A stretch of DNA of 64,000 bases from an uncultured Bacteroidota bacterium (lineage in GTDB: Bacteria > Bacteroidota > Bacteroidia > 2-12-FULL-35-15): positions 1 to 64,000 of the forward strand of contig CAINDA010000049.1 in assembly GCA_903847205.1 (NCBI GenBank), read 5' to 3'. Shown piece by piece: positions 34,197-48,489 of this stretch. The notes under the pieces are model-generated. The model saw nothing but the letters and a program-made list of their open reading frames with translations, made no database searches and had not been told where the DNA came from. Position 1 is the first letter of the stretch; every line of letters starts with the position of its first letter. Made by a program: the position numbers and the translations under genes.

Positions 34197-36518
34197 ATGA
34201 AATCAATTAAAAAGCAGTTTGCAATCCGAATTATTATGCTTTGCCTCCTGTCCCACATCTCAAACCCTGAATCTGTCTTCTCACAAAACAATAATGTCGG
34301 AATCGGCACGCTGACTCCGAAACCATCAGCTTTGCTGGATGTTGATGCAGCTCCTTCAAATAACAAAGGGATGCTTGTGCCCAGATTAACAGCTCTGCAA
34401 AGGCTTGCAATTTCTTCACCTGCAAATAGTTTATTAGTATTTGATACTGATTCGGCATGTTTCTTTTATTATAATTCCATAACATCAAACTGGAAATCCT
34501 TATGCCGCGGTAGTTCCGGAGGAATAGGATTAACAGGGAATACAGGTGCGGCAGGAATTACCGGTTCAACGGGCGCTGCAGGAACCGGCATAATCGGTAC
34601 AACCGGTAATACGGGCTCAACAGGCCCTGCGGGATTAAGTATTATTGGCACAACCGGTAATACCGGCCAAAATGGGGCAGCAGGGGTTATTGGTTTTACC
34701 GGCGCTTCCGGAGCAGCTGGAGTTGTTGGATCAACAGGAGCAATAGGAATCACCGGTTCAACAGGAGCCGATTTAGGAACACACTGGACAATAACCGGTA
34801 ATGCCGGCACAATAGACGGCACCAATTTTCTTGGAACAACTGATAACGTTCCGTTTAACATAAGGGTAAATAATCAAACGGCAGGAAGAATAGAAAACAA
34901 TATTGCGACCGCTAATACTTTTTTGGGTTTCCAAGCAGGTAATTCCAATGCAGGAGCCGGAAATACAGCGCATGGTTATCAGGCTCTTTTTAGCAATTCA
35001 TCGGGAACACAAAATACAGCAGTCGGCTATCAGGCTGGTTATTCAAATACTTCAGCAGGTACAAACGGAGGTGCTGTTGCAATAGGGTATCAGGCTCTTT
35101 ATTCAAATTCCGTATGGAACAATAACACTGCTGTAGGTTACAAAGCACTCTACTCTTTAACTACCGGCGCAAATACTGCAATAGGTTCAAAAGCTTTGAA
35201 TGCTTGTATTCAGTGTACTGGAAATACAGCATTAGGAATTAATGCTCTTCTCTTCACCGATCAGGGCTATTACAATACAGGTACCGGATTAGATGCTCTT
35301 GTGTATAATACTACAGGTTCTGACAATACAGCCAATGGCTATTTCTGTTTGTTAAATAATACAACAGGAAACAACAATGTTGGTTTAGGTGAAAATGCAG
35401 GTCATTTTAATGCAGCCGGCAGCGGTAATGTATTTCTCGGTTACAGGGCGGGTTATAATGAAACAGGTTCAAATAAACTTTATATAGCCAATGACAGCAC
35501 AAATCCTCCCTTAATTTTTGGAGATTTTTCATTAGGTAAGGTAGGTATTGGCACTATTACCCCGGCTGCAAAGCTTGAAATACAAGGTGCTGTAAAAATT
35601 GTGGATGGAACTCAAGGAGCCGGCAAAGTATTTACTTCTGATGCCAGCGGTTTGGGAAGCTGGCAGCCATCGGGCGCCGGATGGCTTACCACTGGAAATA
35701 CAGGAACAACGGCGGGCACAAATTATATTGGAACTAATGATGTACAAGATTTTGTTCTAAAAACGAGTGCAGTAATTAATACTCCGCTTGAACGATTGAG
35801 AGTACTTGCATCCAATGGCAATATTGGTATTGGAACTCCTGCGCCCGCAGCGCAGATGCATTTATGGGGATCAAACGGGGTGGAAATGAGACTTACAGGA
35901 GATGTTGAAACTCCCTCCACAATTAGATTTACGGGAGGCGGAGGAAATGTAACTGAAGGTTTTGTAATCAATTATACAAATGGGGGCGATACGTATTTTG
36001 ATAATGTTTATGTCGGGCCTTTACAAACTAACCCTGCAATCAGATTTAGGACAAACACATTCGGAACGCCGATAGATGCATTGACGATAGCTTATAATGG
36101 CAATGTAGGAATTGGCACTACAGCGCCTTCAGAGGCACTTCAAATAGTCGGCAATATTTGTTATTCCGGCTCAGTCGTGGCATGCTCTGATTTCCGCTAT
36201 AAACAAAACATTACACCATTAACAAGTTCGCTTTCAAATCTATTAAAGATTCAAGGTGTAAATTATTTTTGGCGTGTTGATGAGTTTCCTCTGAATAAAT
36301 TTAACAAGGAAAAACAAATTGGTTTCATTGCCCAAGACCTTGAAAAAATTTATCCTGAAGTTGTATTGACAGATAAGGAGGGATATAAATCAGTTGATTA
36401 TTCGCGTCTGACGCCTATTCTGGTAGAGGCAATCAAAGAACAGCAGAAGATGATTGACAGTCAGAAATTACTGATTGAAAAAATAGAGAAGGAAGTAGAA
36501 ATACTGAAGAAAAAATAA
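34197..36518 (+). CDS. Collagen-stalk fibre protein with S74 chaperone tip (fibre 1)
   Basis: 773 residues from ATG 34197, chosen because it starts a signal peptide ending at VFS/Q; the frame is open further upstream. Order: conserved N-terminal module (~31-105, [20 protein letters not shown]...[19 protein letters not shown]); collagen-like Gly-X-Thr triplets (~105-191); linker [13 protein letters not shown]; YadA-head-like repeats (NTAxGYxAL, ~225-425); a beta region with GNVGIGT segments; and a C-terminal peptidase S74 domain (~660-750, FRYKQNITPL...IGFIAQDLEKIYPEVV...YSRLTPILVEAIKE) plus coiled coil. S74 domains trimerise fibres and cut themselves off. Probably a trimeric exported fibre; anchoring is unknown since no T9SS domain is visible. 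Confidence 0.88.
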   Translation: MKSIKKQFAIRIIMLCLLSHISNPESVFSQNNNVGIGTLTPKPSALLDVDAAPSNNKGMLVPRLTALQRLAISSPANSLLVFDTDSACFFYYNSITSNWKSLCRGSSGGIGLTGNTGAAGITGSTGAAGTGIIGTTGNTGSTGPAGLSIIGTTGNTGQNGAAGVIGFTGASGAAGVVGSTGAIGITGSTGADLGTHWTITGNAGTIDGTNFLGTTDNVPFNIRVNNQTAGRIENNIATANTFLGFQAGNSNAGAGNTAHGYQALFSNSSGTQNTAVGYQAGYSNTSAGTNGGAVAIGYQALYSNSVWNNNTAVGYKALYSLTTGANTAIGSKALNACIQCTGNTALGINALLFTDQGYYNTGTGLDALVYNTTGSDNTANGYFCLLNNTTGNNNVGLGENAGHFNAAGSGNVFLGYRAGYNETGSNKLYIANDSTNPPLIFGDFSLGKVGIGTITPAAKLEIQGAVKIVDGTQGAGKVFTSDASGLGSWQPSGAGWLTTGNTGTTAGTNYIGTNDVQDFVLKTSAVINTPLERLRVLASNGNIGIGTPAPAAQMHLWGSNGVEMRLTGDVETPSTIRFTGGGGNVTEGFVINYTNGGDTYFDNVYVGPLQTNPAIRFRTNTFGTPIDALTIAYNGNVGIGTTAPSEALQIVGNICYSGSVVACSDFRYKQNITPLTSSLSNLLKIQGVNYFWRVDEFPLNKFNKEKQIGFIAQDLEKIYPEVVLTDKEGYKSVDYSRLTPILVEAIKEQQKMIDSQKLLIEKIEKEVEILKKK

Positions 36519-36572
36519 TTCAATTAATATATTGCAAATAAGTCTCATTATACATTTAATAAAATAAGCATT

Positions 36573-41435
<4,863 letters not shown>

Positions 41436-41463
41436 GTTTTCTGAATCATTAGTAGGAGTCTAA

Positions 41464-41603
41464 GACATGTTCGCTGCGGAAATGGACGTGCTCGCTGCGG
41501 AAATTGTCACGTTCGCTGCAGAATCAGACATGTTCGCTGCGGAAACAGACATGTTCGCTGCGGAATCAGACATGTTCGTTGCGGAATCACCATGTTCGCT
41601 GAA
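41464..41603 (+). repeat. 21-bp minisatellite
   Basis: Six full units and a partial one of GACATGTTCGCTGCGGAAnnn, starting 41464, 41485, 41506, 41527, 41548 and 41569. The core TTCGCTGCGGAA is almost invariant. It lies between fibre 2 and the AAA+ gene. Confidence 0.9.
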
Positions 41604-41613
41604 TAGAAAATAA
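41467..41613 (+). CDS. Possible heptad-repeat micropeptide encoded by the 21-bp minisatellite
   Basis: ATG to TAA, 48 residues: MFAAEMD VLAAEIV (two of six heptads of type xFAAExD), ending in a short unrelated tail with SLNRK. A 21-bp unit gives a 7-residue period in every frame, so open frame alone is weak evidence. Third-position changes are not enriched. It may be only a repeat. Confidence 0.3.
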   Translation: MFAAEMDVLAAEIVTFAAESDMFAAETDMFAAESDMFVAESPCSLNRK

Positions 41614-41692
41614 AGCAGATAATGCGCTCAATAAAGAAGCAAGTATTTTCAATAGTTAATAAAATTCACTTCTATTAGGTTTAAATAAAACT

Positions 41693-41723
41693 TTTGCTGT
41701 TTAAAACTATTAAATTACTTTTG
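41693..41723 (+). promoter_or_regulatory. Bacteroidota-type promoter upstream of the YD-AAA+ gene
   Basis: TTTG at 41693-41696, a 19-bp spacer, TACTTTTG at 41716-41723. The start codon is ~120 bp further. The surrounding ATTAAATTACTTTTGAG also occurs at the promoter of the gene at 54995. Confidence 0.75.
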
Positions 41724-41847
41724 AGAACAATTAAATAAATCTCTTCGAAAATAGAAAATAATCAATAATAATTCTACAATAAAGGTTCTGTGTTATATTG
41801 CTTTATGTCCACTGAACCCTTACCAATGACTAATGACAAAATAACCA

Positions 41848-44217
41848 ATGACCGATACACTAAAAAAAACAGATGTTGAAATTGCCGGATTATCAGGGCA
41901 GGTAAAACAAATTTCACAAACCACTTATAAAGCCTCTCTAAAAAAAGGCATAATTGTTCAGGGTAAAATACAGGTCGAATATTCATCGAGTAATACTAAC
42001 ACTATAATATCTTATAATGAAAAAGGAGCCAAAACACAGGAGCAGCTTTTCGGTTTGGATGGATATTATATTAACACCTATAATGAAAGAGGGCTGCAGA
42101 CCAAATCAGTTCTTTATTATAAGGATGGTAAATTAAATCGGACCACAATTTTATCATATAATAAATATGACAAGCTGCTCGAATATTGTATGCGTGATGC
42201 TGATGGAATTTTACAATACAGAACCGAAAACAAATACGATGATCAGGGAAAAGAACTCGAATCTTATTCTTATCATGGAAAAGATGAGATTGTATATAGT
42301 AAAAAAATTACCACATACAATCCGCAGGGGCTCCATCTTTCAACCATAGAATACAAACAAGACGGCAGCATCAATTATAAATACCTGCATACCTACGATG
42401 ATCAGGGAAAAGAGATAGAGGATATTTGGGAATATGCTGATAAAAAAATGCAGGATTACTGCCGAAAAGGTACCAAAAAATATAATGAACAAGGCGATTG
42501 CATTGAAAACAATTACTATAACTACGATGGGAGTTTAAAATTCAGCTCTACCTATGCACACAAATATAACGAGCTTGGTCAATGTATAGAAACTACTAAT
42601 TATAATGACGGGCGTTTAGGAGGTACCACTTTCCATAAATACGATGATCAGGGAAAAAAAATAATGCCGGTTCATATTCCTAATTCTCAAGTGAAGAATC
42701 CCCATGAAACAGAGGAATTTGAATATGATACACAAGGCAACTGGATTAAAAAAACTGTTATTTACAACAAAATACCAGTCAATATATATAGACGCGAAAT
42801 AATATATTATACTATTAATGAGGCATTGGTCAAAGGCAATTTGGCATTAGACAGTGACTCAATAATAAATGATCCACTTAAAGGACCAGCAACAAATGAC
42901 CTCATTCACCCAATTACCGCTGATCCAGCAAATATAACAAACATCAAAACTATAACTATGGAAGATTCGGACGAAAACAATGAACAGGAATCAAACCTTA
43001 CTGCCCAGCAGACTCAATGGCTTTCAGAAACCTTAGTCAACGGTATATTTCCGATCGTGCGCTATTATGCTGCAGTCAATAAAGAACTCCCTTCAGAGTA
43101 TGTGCGTACTTCTCTGGATGTCGAAGTCTTTGCCCTTCTTCATGAACTCCAGGAAACTATGGAAGCGAAAATAATTCATTCATATAGCAGCGAATATGCG
43201 GATAACGGCAAAAAAATGATTCGCTATACCCTTGTATTTCCAAACAAAGGCTATATCCTGGAAGCAATTCAAATACAATCCCTGGATGCAGAACAATACG
43301 AAATGTCTGATTTCATTGAAGACAAGTCCAATTGCAATGACGACGGCTGCGTACACGTCAGTCAGCTCAATATTTTATCGCCCAATGAGGCTTCCGGCAA
43401 ACGCGATAAGTACGGTTTCGAAGAAGACCTGCAGAATTGTATAGACAAATGCACCCTCAAAAAAATAAAAATACCTGAGAAGCCCATGATTAACATGATA
43501 GAAGTAACAACTAACGGTTATGTCATGAGAGAACATGCAGTTGATGATGATTTCGAAATAAGAGACTTAGATATTAATTACGGCTTTGGTTTCGCCAAGT
43601 TTCATGATGAACTCATGCAGCGGTTCAATACCAGCAGCAAAGGGTTGGTACTTTTCCACGGCCTGCCGGGTACAGGCAAAACCTATTACATACGCCATCT
43701 GCTGAAAAAAATGGCTTCCGGTAATAAAGTCGTTATTTATATGCCGCCAAACATGGTAGATCATTTGGTAGAACCAGCATTCATGACATTTATTTCAAAC
43801 GCAGTTTCCCAATGGAATGAAGATGAACAATTCTGCGTCCTCTTAATCGAAGATGCAGAACCCCTGCTTGCCAAACGTCAGGAAGGAATACGTATACAAG
43901 GTGTTTCCAATCTGCTCAACATGACAGACGGCCTCCTGAATGATATGCTCAATATGCAGATCATCTGCACCTTTAACGTAGATCTGAAAAAATTAGACAG
44001 CGCCCTTCTTCGTCCCGGCCGCCTCCTTGCCCGAAAAGAGTTTAAAGCATTAAGCGAATTAGACTCCAACATATTAGCACAGCGTTTGGGAATAAAACAC
44101 CATTTTAAAAAAGGAGCAACCTTAAGTGAAATCTATTCCATGTTAGCCGATAAAGGCACTCTCATTCACGATGTAGAACCCGATCGCGATGCTTCCAAAG
44201 CCATTGATGATTTATAA
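41848..44217 (+). CDS. YD/RHS-like repeat protein fused to AAA+ ATPase
   Basis: 789 residues, no signal peptide, so probably cytoplasmic. Residues ~40-330 hold about a dozen YD-like repeats (TYNERGLQTKSVLYYKDGKL, KYDDQGKELESYSYHGKDE and similar). A linker and a ~200-residue alpha/beta region follow. Residues ~570-760 form an AAA+ module: Walker A GLPGTGKT at 605-612, Walker B VLLIED at 664-669, sensor-1-like ICTFNVD, and LLRPGR with the likely arginine finger. AAA+ proteins remodel or unfold partners. YD repeats usually belong to surface or toxin proteins, so this fusion is unusual. It stands amid secreted fibre genes and may be cotranscribed with fibres 3-8 (84-bp gap). Confidence 0.82.
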   Translation: MTDTLKKTDVEIAGLSGQVKQISQTTYKASLKKGIIVQGKIQVEYSSSNTNTIISYNEKGAKTQEQLFGLDGYYINTYNERGLQTKSVLYYKDGKLNRTTILSYNKYDKLLEYCMRDADGILQYRTENKYDDQGKELESYSYHGKDEIVYSKKITTYNPQGLHLSTIEYKQDGSINYKYLHTYDDQGKEIEDIWEYADKKMQDYCRKGTKKYNEQGDCIENNYYNYDGSLKFSSTYAHKYNELGQCIETTNYNDGRLGGTTFHKYDDQGKKIMPVHIPNSQVKNPHETEEFEYDTQGNWIKKTVIYNKIPVNIYRREIIYYTINEALVKGNLALDSDSIINDPLKGPATNDLIHPITADPANITNIKTITMEDSDENNEQESNLTAQQTQWLSETLVNGIFPIVRYYAAVNKELPSEYVRTSLDVEVFALLHELQETMEAKIIHSYSSEYADNGKKMIRYTLVFPNKGYILEAIQIQSLDAEQYEMSDFIEDKSNCNDDGCVHVSQLNILSPNEASGKRDKYGFEEDLQNCIDKCTLKKIKIPEKPMINMIEVTTNGYVMREHAVDDDFEIRDLDINYGFGFAKFHDELMQRFNTSSKGLVLFHGLPGTGKTYYIRHLLKKMASGNKVVIYMPPNMVDHLVEPAFMTFISNAVSQWNEDEQFCVLLIEDAEPLLAKRQEGIRIQGVSNLLNMTDGLLNDMLNMQIICTFNVDLKKLDSALLRPGRLLARKEFKALSELDSNILAQRLGIKHHFKKGATLSEIYSMLADKGTLIHDVEPDRDASKAIDDL

Positions 44218-44301
44218 ATGAAAAGGGAATAAGCAATAAGCAAAGGGCAATCAGCGAATATACCAATGAAACAATAAGCAATAAAACAATAGAATATACA
44301 A

Positions 44302-45849
44302 ATGGCGGCTCTGAAAAAAAATTTAAATTTTGCAATTTGCAGTCCTTGCCCAATTGTCAATTGTCAATTATCAATTTCCTTTTGTCTATTGCCGATTGCC
44401 TTTTGCCTAATGCTGGTCAATTGCCTATTGCCCGTTTCTTGTTTCTCCCAAAACAATAACGTCGGTATCGGCACACTGAGTCCTAAACCTTCCGCTTTGC
44501 TTGATGTTGACGCAAGTCCTGCCAACAATAAAGGAGTACTGGTTCCCCGCATCACTGCATTGCAGAGGCTTGCAATCCCCGCACCCGCAAATAGCCTGCT
44601 GGTATTTGATACTGATTCAGCCTGTTTCTTCTATTGGAATGCAATAAACTCAGCTTGGAAATCATTATGTAATCCGGGACCTATCGGTCCTTCCGGATTA
44701 AGAGGCAATACAGGTTCAAGCGGTATTATTGGCTCCACCGGCGCTCTTGGCATAACAGGTTCAACAGGCATCATTGGTTCAACCGGAGCATCAGGCATTA
44801 TTGGCGCAGCCGGCAATACCGGCTCCACAGGTTCTGGCGGCATAACAGGTTCAACAGGTATCATTGGGTCAACTGGAGCATCAGGCATTATCGGTGCCGT
44901 CGGAAATACCGGCTCCACCGGCGCTGTCGGCATAACTGGCTCAACAGGCATCATTGGTTCAACCGGTGCATCAGGTATAATCGGTTCAACAGGAAATACG
45001 GGTTCTGTCGGTACTACCGGTTCAACCGGTGCAGACCTAGGAACACACTGGACTATAACCGGAAATGCCGGAACTACAGCGGGGCCCAATTTTATTGGAA
45101 CAACAGATGCAGCTGATTTAGCCCTTGTAACCAACAATGCTGAAAATATGAGAGTAACTGCCACTGGTAATGTGGGTATTGGAACAATATCGCCGAACAG
45201 TTCAGCAAAGGTAGATATTGCAAGCACCTCGCAAGGTTTTGCTATGCCTCGTATGACAACCCAGCAGCGTTTGGCAATAGCAAGCCCAATGGATGGTCTG
45301 ATGGTATATGATACTGATTTGCAAGGCTATTATAATTATGGGGCAGTATCTGCACATTGGGATTGTGTAACCACTCCTGCCGGAAGCATTAATTATTTCG
45401 CTAATGCTGCTGCTCCCCGCGGCTATTTGGAATGCAACGGACAAAGCGTGAGCATCACAGTTTACCCTGAGCTGTTTGCTGCGATAGGTTACCTTTATGG
45501 CGGAGGCGGTGCTGTTTTTCAGGTACCCGATCTGCGTGGTGAGTTTTTGCGAAGTTTTGATGATGGCAGAGGTGTCGATGCCGGAAGGATTATTGGAAGC
45601 AGTCAAACTGATGCAGGAAGAAATGTAACCGGCGGTGTTAATTCATGTGAAGACGCTGCCGGCGGTACAGTCCTTTCCGGCGCTTTTACATCTTATTCAA
45701 GTCAATATACAATGTGCTGGTCAACCGGGTGCAATAACGGCACAATCGGCACAGCAGTACTTGATGCTTCCTCTGTATGGGGAGCACAGCATACAGCAAA
45801 TGAATTTCGTCCGCGAAACGTCGCATTATTACCTTGTATAAAATATTGA
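44302..45849 (+). CDS. Collagen-stalk fibre with tail-collar tip (fibre 3)
   Basis: 515 residues. The first 50 residues are an unusual long leader made of repeat-derived Cys/Leu/Pro-rich sequence (ending LPVSCFS/Q), then the shared N-terminal module (~51-125), collagen-like stalk (~124-243, [13 protein letters not shown] units), [13 protein letters not shown] linker, a second module-like segment ([20 protein letters not shown]...) and a phage tail-collar domain (~361-515: [60 protein letters not shown]) ending [11 protein letters not shown]. Collar domains form trimeric receptor-binding tips of phage fibres. The 5' two-thirds is nearly identical to fibres 4 and 6. Confidence 0.87.
   Translation: MAALKKNLNFAICSPCPIVNCQLSISFCLLPIAFCLMLVNCLLPVSCFSQNNNVGIGTLSPKPSALLDVDASPANNKGVLVPRITALQRLAIPAPANSLLVFDTDSACFFYWNAINSAWKSLCNPGPIGPSGLRGNTGSSGIIGSTGALGITGSTGIIGSTGASGIIGAAGNTGSTGSGGITGSTGIIGSTGASGIIGAVGNTGSTGAVGITGSTGIIGSTGASGIIGSTGNTGSVGTTGSTGADLGTHWTITGNAGTTAGPNFIGTTDAADLALVTNNAENMRVTATGNVGIGTISPNSSAKVDIASTSQGFAMPRMTTQQRLAIASPMDGLMVYDTDLQGYYNYGAVSAHWDCVTTPAGSINYFANAAAPRGYLECNGQSVSITVYPELFAAIGYLYGGGGAVFQVPDLRGEFLRSFDDGRGVDAGRIIGSSQTDAGRNVTGGVNSCEDAAGGTVLSGAFTSYSSQYTMCWSTGCNNGTIGTAVLDASSVWGAQHTANEFRPRNVALLPCIKY
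44325..44440. repeat. Word-like repeat forming the leader of fibre 3
   Basis: Runs such as CAATTGTCAATTGTCAATTATC and TTGCCTATTGCCCGTTTC consist of TTGCC/ATTGTC words. A close relative occurs at 54742-54860 without a fibre gene behind it, and similar words (AAGCAATAAGCAAAGGGCAA) lie at 44220-44270. Confidence 0.7.
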
Positions 45850-45880
45850 TATTCAATTCGAGCAAAATTTATTATAAATT

Positions 45881-47251
45881 ATGAAAAGTAAAAGTTTCAT
45901 TTCCGCAGTTGTTTTCATTCTTATAATACTTGCAGGATTAGGATCAGCAGTTTTAGCTCAAAACAATAACGTCGGCATAGGTACTCTAAGTCCTAAACCT
46001 TCGGCTTTGCTTGATATTGATGCAAGTCCTGCCAACAATAAAGGAGTACTGGTTCCCCGTATCACTGCATTGCAGAGGCTTGCAATCCCCGCACCTGCAA
46101 ATAGTCTGCTGGTATTTGATACTGATTCAGCCTGTTTCTTCTATTGGAATGCAATAAACTCAGTATGGAAATCATTATGTAATCCGGGACCTATCGGTAC
46201 CTCCGGATTGAGAGGCAATACAGGTTCAAGCGGTAATACAGGCTCCACCGGCGCTGTCGGCATAATAGGTTCAACAGGCATCATTGGTTCAACGGGAGCA
46301 GCAGGTCTTATTGGCACAACAGGAAATACAGGCTCCACCGGCAATGTCGGCATAACGGGTTCAACAGGCATCATAGGTTCAACCGGAGCATCAGGTATGA
46401 TCGGTTCAACGGGAAATACGGGTTCAGTCGGCACTACCGGTTCAACAGGTACAGACCTCGGAACACATTGGACTATAACCGGAAATGCCGGCACTACTGC
46501 TGGGCCGAATTTTATTGGAACTACAGATGCAACTGATTTAGCCATTGTAACCAACAATGCTGAAAATATGAGAGTAACCGTCTCTGGTAATGTTGGTATT
46601 GGAACAATAGCACCAAACAGTTCCGCAAAGGTAGATATAGCAAGTTCCTCTCAAGGTTTTGTTATGCCTCGTATGACAACCGCCCAGCGACTGGCAATAA
46701 CTGCCCCTATTGCAGGTCTTCAGGTATATGATACAAACTTAAAAGATTTCTATTATTTTAATGGTGTAAACTGGGATTGTGTCAGTGTCAGGGCAGGCAC
46801 AATAAATTATTTTGCAAATACTGCTGCACCTGTTGGTTATTTAGAATGCAACGGACAAAGTATTAGTACAGCCGTGTATCCCGAACTGTTTACTGCCATA
46901 AGTTATTTATACGGCGGCAGCGGAGCTGTGTTTAATGTGCCGGATTTAAGAGGTGAATTTGTGCGATGCTTCGATGATGGAAGAGGAGTGGATGCAGGAA
47001 GAATAATAGGGAGTTTTCAGCCGGCATCTACTCACAGAGAATTAGGCGGAACAGGCGGTGTTGGAACAATTAATGACTGGTGGTCGGATAGTAAAGCTAA
47101 TGTTATTTCTGATTTTATTTCAACTTCGGCCGTACCATATAATGGCGGGATGTTGAATAATGCGTATCCAAACAATCCTGCATCAGTTATGATTTACGAA
47201 TTTTCTCATCGTCCGCGAAACATAGCCTTGCTTCCTTGTATAAAATATTGA
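45881..47251 (+). CDS. Collagen-stalk fibre with tail-collar tip (fibre 4)
   Basis: 456 residues. Signal peptide [20 protein letters not shown]...AVLA/Q, shared module (~27-100), collagen-like stalk (~105-190), linker, a second module-like segment and a tail-collar tip (~305-456: [51 protein letters not shown]) ending [11 protein letters not shown]. 31 bp after fibre 3. The spacer and signal peptide are repeated almost exactly before fibres 5 and 7, so whole gene units including spacers were duplicated. The collar sequence after GRIIGS is unique, as expected for a specificity loop. Confidence 0.87.
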   Translation: MKSKSFISAVVFILIILAGLGSAVLAQNNNVGIGTLSPKPSALLDIDASPANNKGVLVPRITALQRLAIPAPANSLLVFDTDSACFFYWNAINSVWKSLCNPGPIGTSGLRGNTGSSGNTGSTGAVGIIGSTGIIGSTGAAGLIGTTGNTGSTGNVGITGSTGIIGSTGASGMIGSTGNTGSVGTTGSTGTDLGTHWTITGNAGTTAGPNFIGTTDATDLAIVTNNAENMRVTVSGNVGIGTIAPNSSAKVDIASSSQGFVMPRMTTAQRLAITAPIAGLQVYDTNLKDFYYFNGVNWDCVSVRAGTINYFANTAAPVGYLECNGQSISTAVYPELFTAISYLYGGSGAVFNVPDLRGEFVRCFDDGRGVDAGRIIGSFQPASTHRELGGTGGVGTINDWWSDSKANVISDFISTSAVPYNGGMLNNAYPNNPASVMIYEFSHRPRNIALLPCIKY

Positions 47252-47284
47252 TATTTAATTTAAGCAGAATAAATTATAAAAAAT

Positions 47285-48364
47285 ATGAAAAATAAAAGCT
47301 TCATTTCCTCCGTTTGTTTTATTATTATATGTCTCGCAGTATTAGGTGAAGCAGCCTTTGCTCAAAACAGCAACGTCGGCATTGGCACTGTCAGCCCTAA
47401 ACCTTCCGCTTTGCTGGATATTGATGCAAGCCCTGCCAACAATAAAGGAATTCTTATTCCGCGCTTGACGGCAATGCAGCGCCTTGCAATCTCTTCACCT
47501 GCTAATAGTTTATTGGTATTTGACACCGATTCGATGTGCTACCTCTTTTATAGAAGTCAAACAACATCCTGGATTTCACTTTGTAATGTTATTGGAACTA
47601 CAGGTTCTACTGGACGCACAGGCGCTGCTGGAGTATCTGGATCAACTGGCCCTATAGGGAATACAGGTGCTTACGGGGCGACCGGCGCAACAGGTGCAAA
47701 TGGAATAACAGGTGCTGGAGGGTCTTTAGGATCAACAGGGGCAGCCGGTGCAAATGGATTAACCGGGACTACAGGGGCTTTAGGATCAACTGGGTCAACA
47801 GGCGCTAATGGATTAACCGGGTCTACCGGGGCAGCGGGATCAACCGGGGCTGCCGGCGTTGTCGGCCCAACCGGCAATTCCAATCTGCCTGCAGGAATAA
47901 TAGTAATGTGGAGCGGAACAATTGCAAACATTCCTTCTGGATGGGCATTATGTGATGGGACTTTGGGTACTCCCAATTTATTAGATATGTTTATTTTAAG
48001 CGTAAGCACTGCAGAAAACCCGGGCGCTACAGGCGGAACCAATTCATATACGCTCAGCACAGCGCAGCTGCCTGCACATACACACACTGGAAGTACCAGT
48101 AATGACGGTGCTCATTTTCATACCAATGGCCCTAATTCCTCCGGAGTATTTTATTCTGATCCTCTGCCAGCTGAACTGAGTAATGGGCTGACAGCCGGCG
48201 GAGAATTTAACGATGCAGGAGCTTCGGGAATTTCCAGGGGAGGTTTTATGACATCTACTGCAGGTTTACATAATCATACTTTTACAACTGACCCTGCTGG
48301 ATCTGGTTCACCTATTGATAATCGTCCGGCTTTTTATAAACTCGCGTTTATAATGAAACTCTAG
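47285..48364 (+). CDS. Collagen-stalk fibre with HxH-type collar tip (fibre 5)
   Basis: 359 residues. Signal peptide ([20 protein letters not shown]...AFA/Q), shared module, collagen-like stalk (~105-198), then a different collar type (~201-359): [20 protein letters not shown] with [36 protein letters not shown] and the C-terminal [15 protein letters not shown]. The HTH, HFH and HNH triplets resemble metal-coordinating HxH motifs in T4 short and long tail-fibre tips. It lacks the second module-like segment of fibres 3, 4 and 6. 33 bp from fibre 4. Probably a trimeric surface fibre. Confidence 0.86.
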   Translation: MKNKSFISSVCFIIICLAVLGEAAFAQNSNVGIGTVSPKPSALLDIDASPANNKGILIPRLTAMQRLAISSPANSLLVFDTDSMCYLFYRSQTTSWISLCNVIGTTGSTGRTGAAGVSGSTGPIGNTGAYGATGATGANGITGAGGSLGSTGAAGANGLTGTTGALGSTGSTGANGLTGSTGAAGSTGAAGVVGPTGNSNLPAGIIVMWSGTIANIPSGWALCDGTLGTPNLLDMFILSVSTAENPGATGGTNSYTLSTAQLPAHTHTGSTSNDGAHFHTNGPNSSGVFYSDPLPAELSNGLTAGGEFNDAGASGISRGGFMTSTAGLHNHTFTTDPAGSGSPIDNRPAFYKLAFIMKL

Positions 48365-48489
48365 AACCGGTTTAGAAAACAATTAATAATTCGAAGGGTG
48401 ATAAACAAGCGAGTATCGAAAGCAGAAAAACAACTCGATACTATTGATGAAATCAATAATTTTCTGTTCATAATAAAAACTACAATATA
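48365..48489. other. Spacer with a hairpin between fibres 5 and 6
   Basis: AGTATCGA (48412-48419) pairs with TCGATACT (48435-48442), and ATTGAT/ATCAAT follows at 48444-48458. No T-run, so a processing or partial stop signal is as likely as a terminator. Confidence 0.35.

Noticed and set aside
41464-41613. Site-specific recombination (att or integron attC) array
   Set aside because: Units are 21-bp simple direct repeats without inverted core sites or an integrase gene.
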